From Hofstenia miamia (taxonomy: Eukaryota; Xenacoelomorpha; Acoela), in NCBI GenBank assembly GCA_004352715.1, contig SCFE01000116.1, positions 1,415,578-1,479,577 of the forward strand: DNA of 64,000 nt, given 5' to 3'. Made by a program: the position numbers and the translations under genes. The notes below the pieces were generated by a model. It was given only the letters and a program-made list of their open reading frames with translations. It ran no database searches and was not told the DNA's origin. Shown here piece by piece: positions 22,490 to 34,343 of this stretch (position 1 is its first letter; every line of letters begins with the position of its first letter).

Positions 22490-22830
22490 TAAATGTCGAC
22501 TTCATTTGTAGGATTGCATCGAGATTCATTTTCTTGAGTTGCTCCGCCAAGTGAAGTACAGAGTGTTAACAAAGTCCTGGCACAAACGTTTCCTGATGCC
22601 CCACTCAAAGAAAACACACATCTTCGCTGATTTCGTCCCACACTTTCTGAATGGCGGCCTTGAAAGACGAAATACCTGGGTGAACTTTGCAACAAGCTTT
22701 GGCCTCTAAAATGCCCCACACAGAAAAGTCCAGGGAATTTAGGTCAGGAGAATAGGGAGGCCATTCTGTTGATGAAATTAACGCAGGAAATCGTGTTCTA
22801 CACTACTGGACACACTTGGCTCAATGCGCT
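22490..22830 (-). pseudogene. Tc1/mariner-type transposase, C-terminal fragment
   Basis: The minus-strand pieces read PAH.AKCVQ, then RFPALISSTEWPPYSPDLNS, then LDFSVWGILEAK. This is the second half of the DDE/D domain in the Tc1/mariner group whose members carry WPPxSPDLNPLDYxVWGxLE. The stretch then continues with AAIQKVWDEI. Stops interrupt the first piece and follow DVCFL. Neither the N-terminal half nor terminal repeats are visible. Confidence 0.85.
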
Positions 22831-23422
22831 GGCCACAAATATTTTATAAAACATCACCAGAAAGTTTATTCCAATTTCCAGGCATCCACTTTCAGAATCA
22901 ACATCTGCAAATATATTGGAGGCAACTCCTGATGCAGCTGCATGAATAGGTCGTATTTGGAGCACCTATTTCAGCTTCAGCTTATATTTAGACTTTTGCA
23001 TGAATTTTTTATAAGTCTCAAAAAGCCCTGATAGAATTTTTTAAGCATATTTTTGTTAAGTTAGGTACAATTACTAACTGCAATAGAAAAAGAAACTATT
23101 TTGTACAAATTTTAACAATATAAATATTATCACATTAAAAAAGTGCGCCTAAAATATGCATGTATTGTACAAAGGTTTAAAAATAAATTATTATTATTGT
23201 TGGGTCGGATCTTGAGAAGTAAAAAAGGCCCGGTTGCATATATGCCCATATAAGTAATTATTCAATTTCACCCCCGCCCCCTTTTAAACTAAATATGTTA
23301 TGCGCAATTTTTTGTATTTTTTTATAAAATCTGCCTTTTACGGACATCCCCCAGTATTTTCAAAGCCACTTGTTGTTCAGAATTTTTACTTAAAATTCAG
23401 TGCTTCTACTTTTAATTACACC
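22831..23422. other. Intergenic, nothing clear
   Basis: It may hold decayed flank of the Tc1/mariner copy. A C-rich tract (CACCCCCGCCCCC) near 23269 is the only compositional oddity. Confidence 0.5.
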
Positions 23423-25150
23423 CTATTTCTTAAAGAAATTACAAGTATTTTTAATAGCATAGCAATAGCCCCTACCCAATCCATATTCATTGGAAAATCG
23501 ACCATAACTGTCGTGGAGGATTGAATCTGTATGACAACATTGAATAGTTCCAAATAGGTTAGTTAAACATCCTTCTTCTGGACCAATCAAACCAATTTCC
23601 TGGTTGAATTTATATAATATATCACTTATAGAAATATTCTTTTCAAAATTTACCATATAAAGATGTTGGTAAGCTAAACAAGACTTGAGAATAACATGAT
23701 TTAACTTAGGGTAATTAAATTTTTGTATTTTAAAGTTATGCAATACATATTTTATAACTTCTTTTGGACTGGTTAATTCACGTTTCCTTGTATCATTAGA
23801 ATAACCCATAGATTGCACTCCATAAGTTTTTTCATTTTCCCCTGTCTTGGTATTATTTACTGTTTTCAGTATAATTGGCTCACTTACAATTTGAACTCTT
23901 AGTCATTTTCTATATAGGAAATTAGAAAAAAATTAATTTCAATAATTTGTCTTTGGGAGGAAATATGCCAAATTTTGCAAACTAATCCATTTTATAGGCC
24001 CGGCATCACTTGCAAACAGCCAAAACAGACCATTCTCATGTGAAATATCACACCGAATTATACCATTAGATGTAGCTAGTCCAAATATTATTTTATTATA
24101 TTCTACAATATATGCAAGTTCCTGATTAATTTTAATTATATTTGCATGCTTTTGCAAAATGTGCTTATTCCTTTGGCATATTCCTCTAAAGAAATCTTGT
24201 GTACCAATTACCTTATATTGACAATGTTGCAAATCAGAAATATAAGTGTTTTTAAATTCAGTATCAAATTCCATTCCTTTAATAATCACTGTCATCCGTA
24301 TTTAATTCAATGTCATTCCAAAATAGATCAGTGGTATCAAAATAAATATTATTTAAGAAAACAAATGTTTCTTTTATTACTAAATTGTGTACAGACAATT
24401 CACCAAATTTAGTAATTTGGACATAAACATCTTTTGCTTTATCACAAACTACTGCAAATCCTATCGTTTTTGGAGGCCATGCTTCTTTTGCTAAAGTAAA
24501 TAAACTCAAGTTGCTAAAACAAAATCTTAGCAGTGCTAAAGATATATTTACCTCTAAAAAGTGGTGCAAAGGTATTAATTATTGTATAGTATGCATCATT
24601 TTTTAAATGTAACATATAACGATTTTTGATAAGATACAAATTCCTGAAAGTGAAACGTAACTATGTGCATCTCTAACATAAATATAACCATTTTCTAATG
24701 AAATTTTGCGAATACATTTATCACCATAAGTAGGAAAATCGAAAGGTTGCTCATGGCTTTCAGTTTTAAAAAATTGTTTTTTATAAGCAACTCCAATAGT
24801 TTCCAAAGTTTTCATCGAAACAAATAACCATATTTTTTCAGAGAATTGTGATATTGCATGAGCCTTTGTAAAACCATGTTCATAATTTTCAGCAAATGTT
24901 TTTCCACCTTTGGTTCTGTCAAATTATTGAATTTTCTTTTGGTAATTGTCTTGTGAATTAGAATAAATATTATGCATAGAATCAGCACTACATAATTGAG
25001 CATTGGATTGCTTAATAATTTGCAAAATCTTGTTTTCATTGTTTGAAATTCTTTTTAACATGATCTTCAATTTGTTGTTTGTTAATAGTATCATTTTCCT
25101 GTTCACCATCACAAGCATTTATAATTTTCTTGTTGGACATATTTAAATCT
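23423..25150 (-). pseudogene. Run of unrecognised, frameshifted minus-strand ORFs next to the Polinton protease
   Basis: Four longer pieces (25118-24924, 24815-24603, 24569-24279 and 24295-23939) and one more (23818-23423) follow on the same strand and partly overlap in shifted frames. That is the look of one to three genes broken by indels. The first begins MSNKKIINACDGEQ at 25140. The third has a hydrophobic start followed by a WPPKTIGFAVVCDKAKDVYV stretch. The fourth ends with SDAGPIKWISLQNLAYFLP. I do not recognise any of them. Their place directly downstream of the adenain-like protease, on the same strand, suggests structural or accessory genes of the same Polinton-like element, but that is inferred from position only. 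Confidence 0.5.
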
Positions 25151-25395
25151 CTATTAAAAAGATATACCCTGATATATCTAACTTATTATTTTCAATTTGA
25201 TTAATTTTGTATTTTATGAGTTTAACATCTGTTTCTATGTTATTATTGTAACCCTCTTGATAAGAATATGTAGGTTCAGGTATTCCACGATTATTAAATC
25301 TCAATTATATAAGGAAAAAAGAAAATATTTTTTCCAACATTTGAATTTGTCAAACTTTTGTAAGAGTGAAATCAATTTCACTACAGTTAGCAGTG

Positions 25396-25656
25396 TTAAC
25401 TTTTTACAAAATAGATCTTAATATGTTCTTCATTTTTATATCTGTCACATTTTCTTTTGTAAAGATCTTTAAGTATTGAGAAATAATCTCTTTCCTTGCA
25501 TCTTTCATATATAAACCAAATACAATAGTATCCACATAATACACTAGAACTTTGTTGATACTGTGAATTGTTGAATACAATATTGTCATTAATATCTTTA
25601 AATATTGGAACAATTCTTTGAAATGGAGGTAGGCCAAAACTATCAAAATACTCAAG
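25396..25656 (-). pseudogene. Adenain-like cysteine protease of a Polinton, C-terminal half
   Basis: Maturation protease of the Polinton/adenovirus type, which cleaves capsid precursors. This half carries EYFDSFGLPPFQ (acidic catalytic residue and the usual FDSFG box) and QYQQSSSVLCGYYCIWFIYE. The Gln and the Cys of the Q...CGYYC motif complete the catalytic set. It ends HIKIYFVKS. The 5' part is missing because a second element is inserted at 25663. The His-bearing half lies beyond that element, at 27001-27118 on the same strand. The reading frame at the break is preserved on both sides, so the interruption looks recent relative to the other damage. Confidence 0.85.
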
Positions 25657-25750
25657 ATTGACAGTAGTATTACTTCGAGTGAAGCCTTTCTCACTTTTTT
25701 CTGATTGGTCGAGAGGTGGAGTGAAGCCCTTCTCACTTTTTTCTGATTGG

Positions 25751-26750
25751 NNNNNNNNNNNNNNNNNNNNNNNNNNNNNNNNNNNNNNNNNNNNNNNNNN
25801 NNNNNNNNNNNNNNNNNNNNNNNNNNNNNNNNNNNNNNNNNNNNNNNNNNNNNNNNNNNNNNNNNNNNNNNNNNNNNNNNNNNNNNNNNNNNNNNNNNNN
25901 NNNNNNNNNNNNNNNNNNNNNNNNNNNNNNNNNNNNNNNNNNNNNNNNNNNNNNNNNNNNNNNNNNNNNNNNNNNNNNNNNNNNNNNNNNNNNNNNNNNN
26001 NNNNNNNNNNNNNNNNNNNNNNNNNNNNNNNNNNNNNNNNNNNNNNNNNNNNNNNNNNNNNNNNNNNNNNNNNNNNNNNNNNNNNNNNNNNNNNNNNNNN
26101 NNNNNNNNNNNNNNNNNNNNNNNNNNNNNNNNNNNNNNNNNNNNNNNNNNNNNNNNNNNNNNNNNNNNNNNNNNNNNNNNNNNNNNNNNNNNNNNNNNNN
26201 NNNNNNNNNNNNNNNNNNNNNNNNNNNNNNNNNNNNNNNNNNNNNNNNNNNNNNNNNNNNNNNNNNNNNNNNNNNNNNNNNNNNNNNNNNNNNNNNNNNN
26301 NNNNNNNNNNNNNNNNNNNNNNNNNNNNNNNNNNNNNNNNNNNNNNNNNNNNNNNNNNNNNNNNNNNNNNNNNNNNNNNNNNNNNNNNNNNNNNNNNNNN
26401 NNNNNNNNNNNNNNNNNNNNNNNNNNNNNNNNNNNNNNNNNNNNNNNNNNNNNNNNNNNNNNNNNNNNNNNNNNNNNNNNNNNNNNNNNNNNNNNNNNNN
26501 NNNNNNNNNNNNNNNNNNNNNNNNNNNNNNNNNNNNNNNNNNNNNNNNNNNNNNNNNNNNNNNNNNNNNNNNNNNNNNNNNNNNNNNNNNNNNNNNNNNN
26601 NNNNNNNNNNNNNNNNNNNNNNNNNNNNNNNNNNNNNNNNNNNNNNNNNNNNNNNNNNNNNNNNNNNNNNNNNNNNNNNNNNNNNNNNNNNNNNNNNNNN
26701 NNNNNNNNNNNNNNNNNNNNNNNNNNNNNNNNNNNNNNNNNNNNNNNNNN
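25751..26750. other. Assembly gap of 1000 N
   Basis: Placeholder gap inside the TIR element. The flanks carry 43 bp and 81 bp tandem units that would collapse in assembly. The left end of the large palindrome falls at its right edge. Confidence 0.99.
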
Positions 26751-26994
26751 AGTACATGCATGACGTCAGTAAAAGAAAGTAAAAAAATGCAAACTAAATT
26801 AGGCCACATAAATAACACAAAAACTAGTAAAAGTACATGCATGACGTCAGCAAAACACCCCCCGCCAATATCCACGACGTCTCAGGTCAAAGACCAACCC
26901 TCTCGACCAATCAGAAAAAAGTGAGAAGGGCTTCACTCCACCTCTCGACCAATCAGAAAAAAGTGAGAAGGGCTTCACTCGAAGTAATACTACT
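26751..26994 (-). promoter_or_regulatory. Transposon end with tandem CRE and CCAAT motifs
   Basis: Reading inward from the element end, the terminal repeat has two GACCAATCAG (CCAAT-box) motifs in 43 bp units, a G-rich GGCGGGGGG tract, then TGACGTCA (a perfect CRE/ATF palindrome) and a second TGACGTCA in 81 bp units. The same array is at 40484-40758 on the plus strand. The motif set resembles a strong eukaryotic promoter. Activity is inferred only. Confidence 0.55.
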
Positions 26995-27000
26995 ATTGAC

Positions 27001-27118
27001 AGAGCCAAATGCTTTAAAATAATAAAATGCTATCCAATGTGTGTCAGTATTTGAAGAATAGTCTAAATTACAAACGTAAAATCCAAAATCCAAATTTTTC
27101 AAAGTATTTCTAAATTGA
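27001..27118 (-). pseudogene. Adenain-like protease, N-terminal half with the catalytic His
   Basis: The frame contains FYVCNLDYSS and DTHWIAFYYF, where the His-Trp pair is the catalytic-His box of adenain/Polinton proteases, and ends at the ATTGAC target duplication. An upstream stop and a frame change suggest at least one indel in the N-terminus. An identical copy lies on the right arm at 40360-40477 (+). Confidence 0.75.
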
Positions 27119-27157
27119 TTCCCTTAAAGTTTTTAACATTCTTCATAAATTGTAAAA

Positions 27158-27576
27158 TATTATAATTTGAAAAGGTATTACTGAAGGGGGAAACAAAATT
27201 TAAACTGAATAGTTTTTTTATCTGCATTCTCTTTCCATTAGGTGTATTTAATCGCATTACTTTCCCTTTTGAACCTGGAGGTCCAATTTTCATCGCATTT
27301 CCATTAGGGGTATTTAATTGCATACCTTCTTCTGGAATTGCTTGTTTTAAACCCTTTCCAAAGATTTGACTGAATTTCTTCCCAAGGCTCCCATTGCACC
27401 AGTAACTAATGCTGCTACTGCGTACTTTCCAATTAATGGAGCAACTGTCATAAGTAAGGGGGCCAAAGCACAACCATTTTTTTCACTGCATTAGGTTGTG
27501 TTGTAGAAATTTTAATATCACAAGCTTTATTTATTTTCTTAGCTTTTTCTAAATGGTTTGTTTTTCTATTAAAATA
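27158..27576 (-). pseudogene. Small Ala/Gly-rich Polinton-type virion protein, frameshifted
   Basis: Between capsid and protease remnants, as in Polinton/adintovirus late-gene clusters. It shows a short basic region (EKAKKINKACDIKIS), then in a shifted frame a hydrophobic APLIGKYAVAALVTGAMGAL segment, then in another frame a Pro/Gly/Asn-rich tail with the repeated words LNTPNG. Two frameshifts break it. It resembles the small membrane-active or core proteins of these elements. The match is by composition and position, not by a firm signature. An identical copy is at 39902-40320 (+). Confidence 0.55.
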
Positions 27577-27794
27577 AATGGAAGGGAAGTTTCTTGACTA
27601 GTATTACTAACCCTTAAAGTTATAGGACTTGAGTTTTAATAGTTTTTTTAAATTTATTTAATTAACCATTAGTTAATTTTCAGTTATACTTTTTATATTC
27701 TGTCACTTGTATATAAAGAAAAAATAAAATATTTTTCTGGCTTTTGACAAAATTAAACTTCAGTAAGGGAGACATTATTTTTCCTTAAAATGTT

Positions 27795-28128
27795 AAAGTA
27801 GTGGATTTGATGTTGTATTCATAGATATGTCTTGTTTATACATAATCAATGCATAGAATTTAAATGGATCTGCAGGAGCACCTTCTAAAGTATATCTAAA
27901 TCTAATTTCATTGATAGCATTTCAAAATTTATCTTTTTGTTTATATAAATCAAATACAATTATTCCATATTTCTCCTTAAAATCAGAAGGCTTAATAATT
28001 GTGCCTGTTGAAAAGTCATTAACACTATCTTTATATTGTACAAATTCTGTATATTGTCCTGGAAACTCACTAGTTGGATGCAACTCTACTTGTGGATAAA
28101 AATTATCATTTCCTAATTCTAACTGACA
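27795..28128 (-). pseudogene. Polinton-type major capsid protein, C-terminal fragment
   Basis: The reading contains IKPSDFKEKYGIIVFDLYKQ, then IRFRYTLEGAP and FYALIMY with a terminal NPLL. This agrees with the end of the double-jelly-roll capsid of Polintons and adintoviruses (pattern YPIIVFDLSKQ, RVEFEF, TAYALILSDR, NPL). One in-frame stop interrupts it after KDKF, and another lies at its upstream edge. The upstream bulk of the capsid gene is absent: about 160 bp further in, the sequence switches to the inner element. The copy on the right arm is 39350-39683 (+). Confidence 0.75.
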
Positions 28129-30291
28129 TTAAGAAATTTCAGTAGAATTAAAAGTATCAGTAGTATAACATAAACATTGGAGGTTACACAAATGAGTCAT
28201 CTGTTGTTTGACAGCTCACTAGTGATTCATGAATATTGGAGAAGTGGTTTTAGTGATTCACTGTTTGATTGACAACTCAATGTTAGGTTAACAAGGATAT
28301 TTATGAGAAACGACTAAAACTACTACTAAAAAAGTGTGTAACTCAAACATGGTCAAACGAAACGAATAATATAAATTGTATAATTCTACAATTATCTAAC
28401 AACACGGTAAAAAAACAATAAAACGAATACTGAAGAAATTTGGCTTCCACCCAAGAGAATCAACAAATATTGGTTTCATAAGTAAAATTGAATTTGAAGT
28501 TTCAATATATAACATCAAAATTACATTTCATATTACAATTTATAGATAAGAAAATTCAAATATTTATATCATTGGAAACGTATTTAAACTATTTCAAAGT
28601 TAGGGAAAGATATCATTAATTATATTGCTAACTCATCAAATGAATGTTATAGTTTAAATGTTCCAAAAATAAATATCACATTGATTTAATGAAACAAATA
28701 GATATGCTGTATTATTTCATTGCTAACAGCTTTTCAGACCACAATTATGATCTATGCATCAGTGATATTGCAGTGAAGAAATCAAATTTCAAATTCGCAA
28801 AATATGTTTCTGGCTGCTTGCATGCCTTGAATCAACCCCGACGCTATCCTTAAATTTATTGAATATCTAAGAAAATGTGCAGATGCAATTGGTACTTTTA
28901 ATTCTAATGGAAGATCTGAGATGTTACATAATGACTAAAATGAATTAATAAAGTCAACCAGTAATATTTCTACAAAGAATGCTGAGCAAAAATACTAGGT
29001 GTTAGGAAACACAAGCAATTAAGTAATAAAACTTTAAAATAAAGATGATGGTTGCAAAAAATATATAAGCATGTTTATGGCCGTAAATCATTCAAATGTA
29101 GCCACCTCCCTCTTAGCTGCCACTACCCCTATGGTTGACTCCATTTACCATTTTCGTGATAATTTCAATAATCCAAAAAAATTTCCATGCATTACAATAG
29201 TGTAATCAGCAAAAATTCGAGTGTACAAATTTATTAACTAATCATTTAAACTTGTAATTCAAGATTTCTGGGGAAAGGTGAAGAATAGTGCCAAGCAGAA
29301 GTAGACGTAAAAAATAAACCCTATTAAGTTGTAAAAAATGACAAAATACATAAAAATTTTAAAATTTATTGATATAGAAGGATAGCTCAGAAAAATTAAC
29401 AAAATTCGTAGCACACAGTAAAAAATTATAATGTATACAAATAAAGCTGATTAATAAAATAATTATATTTGACTCCAAAAATCAATAAAAATTAAAGTAT
29501 ATTAACGGAATGGATGGTACTAAATACCGCCGTTTATTGCAATAAATTTTCAAGCTCAAAATTTTTATATAACACCATTACTAAATGATTTCTATAAGAA
29601 CATTTCAGTTGCAAAATGATTGGCTGTGAATATTAGCTACATGATTAAGTTCTTCATTAATAAGCACAAAATTTAAATGTCATACGAAATTATTGATTGT
29701 CACAGATTGGGATCAAAATTATAGATATTTGAGAATTTTTTATAAATAAAAATAATGAGATTTATTTAAGGCGTGATCTATATAAGAAAGAGGTGCAGGT
29801 CGAGCTCTAATCTGTGCAGATTCAGTTGAATTTGTTTGTTTATTTGCTTTTTTGTTATTTTAAACAAATATTAATTATTAAATGTTTTCGTAGTGGAAAT
29901 GTTCCCTTAAATATGATTTGACTTGTATCTTGGTAAGCACAGCTGTGCAGTATGTATGGATGGTTGTAGGTTTATAGTGAATCATGAATTTTTCCTTTTA
30001 TTGCAACTGCTTTATATAATATTTATACATAGTTTATTCCTTTCTGATTGCGTAATTAAGTAGAATTTAACTATTCAAAGGATATCTAAATCAATGTTAA
30101 TTAAAATATTTGCGGATTCGTGTTGTGTGGAACACTACCATCTCCTATAGTAATATGCATGTTCAACTCCTGTCGAGTCCCTATTTACATAAATTGAACA
30201 GTTTTTGAACATTTAATTTCACCTATGACTTGTTATAGGCGTGACACTACTACATTGTTCATATATTATTTCACCTTGAACATTCATTACA

Positions 30292-30648
30292 TTAATGTAT
30301 AATTCCTAAGTAGTTTATAAATTTAGTGTAATTACCAAACGACAACTCTCTTTTGAATTTTAGAAATTTAGCAAAATGCAAAAGAAACTTAGAGTGGCAA
30401 TGGAAAAATTGATTTGATTTCCAAAAAAACAATAAATTATTACAAAAAATCCAAACAAATAGAAAATGAATAAATTTCAGAGAATTAAAATCATTAATAG
30501 TAATAGTGTAGGATTCAATAATGTAGGACTTATTGCTGTAGGACTTATTCCTGTAGAACTTATTCCTGTATGACTTATTCCTGTATGACTTATTCATGTT
30601 CCCCCAAAAATGACTATAAACAGGGTTTGAATGAGGGATTTTCACCAA
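30292..30648 (-). repeat. 15 bp minisatellite (about five units) giving a spurious ORF
   Basis: Units of GAATAAGTCATACAG type at 30513-30589 (mirror 36889-36965) encode a repeated NKSYR. The 118-residue frame around them has low-complexity AT-rich composition and no recognisable domain, so I treat it as a repeat rather than a gene. The identical frame occurs on the right arm at 36830-37186 (+). Confidence 0.65.
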
Positions 30649-30875
30649 ATATTGAAATGTTTTAGAATGTCTATTTTATATAATCGCTAACAGAGTTTTT
30701 AAAAATTTGTTTCTAGTTCCTAAAATTACTCATTTTGTCTAAATCCATTGCTGGCTTTGTTGGTTTGAAGTCATTTCTGACTTTTTAAATGCAGAATGTG
30801 CAGAAATTTCTTGAAAAACACTTATATTAGGCATTAAAATTTACCCATAAATTTAAAAGATGCATTTATTTTATA

Positions 30876-31105
30876 AGTATACTGCCCTGAGCATGCAAAA
30901 CCCCATATCTCTATTGTTTGCAGTTAATGGAAATAGCCAAGAAACCTTTCTTGTCTAGCAATAGGAGACTTAAAAAAAGTTTTGTTAAATTGAGTTACTT
31001 CAGAGCTAAATCATCTGAACATAGGAGAAAACATAATCCAGATGTCAATTAACAAAAAATCTAATTTTTCATATAGTGGGTTTTGCCTGCTCAGAGCAGT
31101 ATACT
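30876..31105. repeat. MITE-like element with TATACTGCYCTGAGCA inverted ends
   Basis: Ends 30876-30909 and 31071-31105 are imperfect inverted copies (AGTATACTGCCCTGAGCATG against AGTATACTGCTCTGAGCAGG, both followed by CAAAACCC). A second copy is on the right arm at 36373-36602 by symmetry. Confidence 0.7.
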
Positions 31106-33134
31106 AGTCTTAAATAAGTGCTCAAAATTTAGTTTTAATGAAGTTTTGAAATACTTGGAGTGTAACTATGACAAAAGCAACATCAATCAATATGCCTAAA
31201 ATAGAGGACTTAATGCTTGGGCATCTGCCCAATGCTGCTCTCCTTGTCAGCAATATATTCAACAATTGAAGTTCTCTGAAGTATTTCCAGCACTCATATC
31301 AAAGAAGTTAATTATGTGTACCCTAACATATGATGGTGCTTATTAAAGAATAGACAAAACTCAACTTAAACTCCTATTGTAATGTTTGGTGTTGTGTTTT
31401 CATTTAAATGAATAAAATTCATACAACCTGACATGACACTAGCTGCTTCATTAGCAAGTTAGATTAATTAATAGGTTTCCATTACTGGAAATATATTGGC
31501 ATTGAAATTACTTAGTAAATAAATAGCAGCTTCCTAACCTACATGTAAGATAATTAATATAACATACAGTCTCATTATTTGCCACTTTATAGTCAACAAT
31601 TTGGATCTAGAAAAAGTTAATATATAATTTATACTTGGCTAACTAGCTGTTTATCAAATTTATTCAATTCAATTGATAGTCAGCTAAATGGGTAATCAAA
31701 AACTCCTAGTCATACACTTAACTTAAGTCCATTTCATGATCAGGAGCAAAGAACCTAGAATTGTTACTGTCATGGGATCCTGACCACTACTCATCATGAA
31801 CCATTTAGCTTCATATTTGTAATAATTAATCAAACCAGATAATAAAGCAAAATAAGATTTCTGAAGAATATACTTCAACAATTGTTCCAATGTTTTAATC
31901 CTATTTATATCCTAAATCAAAATAGTACCTGTTGATTTAAATTTTTGAATTAACTTGACATTTATGCCTAGTTGGTTAAAAATACCAAAAAAAGCAACTT
32001 CATCCTTAACATTTATTCAAATTGATTTATTCCAAGCACTTACTTTCACAATTTTGTATTTAATTTATAATTCTTAGTTAGCACAATTCATCATCTAAGT
32101 TGCTAAATAATTTTTAATCATCTCCTTCTTTCTTCTTTCTTCCTTTGATATTAGTTCTCAGAAGCTTATTTAATGGACTCAGGGTTTTTGAGTTGAGTTT
32201 GAGTTATTTGGTCTGAGTTTGCATTTTTATATTTTGAGTTTTTTAAGGTAAAAAACATTTATTTTGCAATAATTCTAAGCTAAAAATAGTTATTTGCAAT
32301 TGGTAAAATAGTGAAATTTAAAATATTTTCATTTTTACTGCATTTTTGAGTGGATTTTCAATTGAGTTCAAGTTCAAATTTTGAGGATTTCTCTTCCAAC
32401 TTTTCTGATTAAGTTTTGCGAGCTTTTTCAAGTTTGAGCTCTTCATATTCCAAGTACTTGAAAACCCTGGATGGATTATGCTACATTATGCTTACTAATT
32501 GTTAAACTTTAATCCTTTGACAAACATATGATTTATGTCCTGTTTCATGATTATGTCTATCTTTAATTCAAACTTTGTTCAGTTAGTGAAAGCTTCATCA
32601 ACTTAATTAATGTTACTGTTACATAATTTAATAGTGATTATTTTGCAAATTGAAAGAAGCTTGTATTGTCAATTTCACAAGTCAAAAAGAATGCATTCAT
32701 GTTAATTATGAAAGTTCAAGTACATGTTTAATTAAAACATAAATGTATTAGCATTGTATTGTCCATTGTTCATCTATCAACTTCTAAATAAACATTATGT
32801 TAACATGTAATGAAGTCTATTAATCCATTATAACCTGCTCTGCATTGGCCTGATGCTGTTTTGAGCCAGCAATGCCATTGTGAGGATGACATGTAAATCT
32901 AAGCAGATGCATTTAATCATTCATACAGCACAAGCATATATTATAACTGTATTCAATTCATATGATCAGGGATTAACAGTTTAGGTTTAGGGCAATTACC
33001 TTACTGATTTTTCTAGCTAGCTGAAACAGATACTGTCAAGAATAGTCACTTAGGATGAATTAAGTGTAAAATTTTGATTGTAATGGATTTTACAATAAAT
33101 TGGAGTTGTTAAAATTCTAGTTTATTTTGGCAGC

Positions 33135-34343
33135 TGAAGCAATTAGTAGCAGTAAACTCTAACAAGTTCATATCATGCCAGGTGCACAATACAAAGCCCC
33201 TCTTCATGAGCCTGCTATTGTAAAGGGGGCTCATTAATGCTAGACAAAACCCATGGAATATGGGCATTAGGTTATGAGTGCTTATTTTGGCATCAGCATG
33301 AAATCTGCTAAGTATTTTACTATCCTAGCTTATTGAGGCTTTGGATTCAATGAATGGATTTACTGATGCTACAAAAAAATTAACTCCACCTGCTGTTATA
33401 CCATATCCTAATATAAGTTAAAAGTTAAACAGAAGATCATGTTGGGGAAGAGTGGTCACACTTGGCCAACCTGATACAGAAAACCTTTAAAAAGATTTGA
33501 ATAAAACTAGAGCCATAATTGATTAAGAATAAAGAAGCCCTAACTCTTGTGTGCAAGTAGTAAACCTAATGTAGAGTCAGGAGCTGTGAACCATACTAGC
33601 ACTAGGGAACTCACTATCACAGCAGAAGGTTGCAAAAATGATCATATATTAACAGCCCCAATTCTAGAAATAATATAGAAAAATATTGGTAATTTATCCA
33701 TGTAACTAGTAACTGTTTAGAAAATATCCAGGATGACAAACTCATATGGCTGAAGTGCTATCCAGGGAACTTAGTGTGTTTCTCATCACATGCAATTTAG
33801 GTGAAAGCATTAATAACAATTTTAATAACAAATGACAAGCAGTAGATAACAGCCCTAGCTTTACACCTAACCCAAGTTAAAGGAAAGCAACCCAACCAAG
33901 TTGCACCATGTCTGGGTTCCCTTTAACTATGCATTCAGAAAGTTAGAACACATAATTTTTAACTAAAAGATAAATTAAAATAAAAAGTAAAAACGAATTT
34001 ACTGAGTATAAACTGATAAGAAATAAATGAACAATTCATGGATATTTATACAAATGAAAACCAGTATTTGTAAACAAAAAATACCAAATGAAGATATGAA
34101 TAAATAGCTGACAGGTACAAATCAATTGTCTGCTAGAGTTTTAATATGCTGTTAATTAGCAGAAATTTAAACTAAAATATATAGCAATAGTTGTCACTAT
34201 GTCAAAATTACAATTGAAATAAATTCTAAATAATAATATTGAAATTGAAATAAATGAAAAATAAAGAATGCAACAGTAATGAAAGTCTTTATGCTACATT
34301 ATGGTCAATGAGAAACAAAGTTTCTTAGCAAGTCTTAATAATG
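33135..34343. other. Unique spacer of the palindrome
   Basis: 1209 bp with no inverted partner in the window and a single CpG. There is no ORF above the background. The block is enriched in short TA- and CA-containing words. I see no gene or RNA in it. Confidence 0.8.

Larger units (their letters stand above)
25657..27000. mobile_element. TIR element with 6 bp target duplication inserted in the protease gene
   Basis: The left end at 25663 reads AGTAGTATTACTTCGAGTGA and the right end at 26994 is its inverted copy. ATTGAC flanks it at 25657-25662 and 26995-27000. A 6 bp duplication and ends starting AG are hallmarks of Polinton/Maverick elements. The visible terminal repeat is at least 88 bp, with one mismatch, and contains a 43 bp unit twice. 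The body is hidden in a 1000 N gap, so size and coding capacity are unknown. Another copy of the same end is at 40484-40758. Confidence 0.85.

Noticed and set aside
22489-22719. 76-residue minus-strand ORF starting MGHFRGQ
   Set aside because: It is an out-of-frame reading over the Tc1/mariner remnant, whose motifs lie in another frame.
25396-26875. Frames of 340-450 residues across 25.4-26.9 kb
   Set aside because: They are created by the 1000 N gap. Only the protease end at 25396-25656 is meaningful.
30292-30648. 118-residue ORF as a gene (also at 36830-37186)
   Set aside because: Its first third is translated 15 bp minisatellite and the rest is AT-rich low-complexity sequence. It occurs twice only because of the palindrome.
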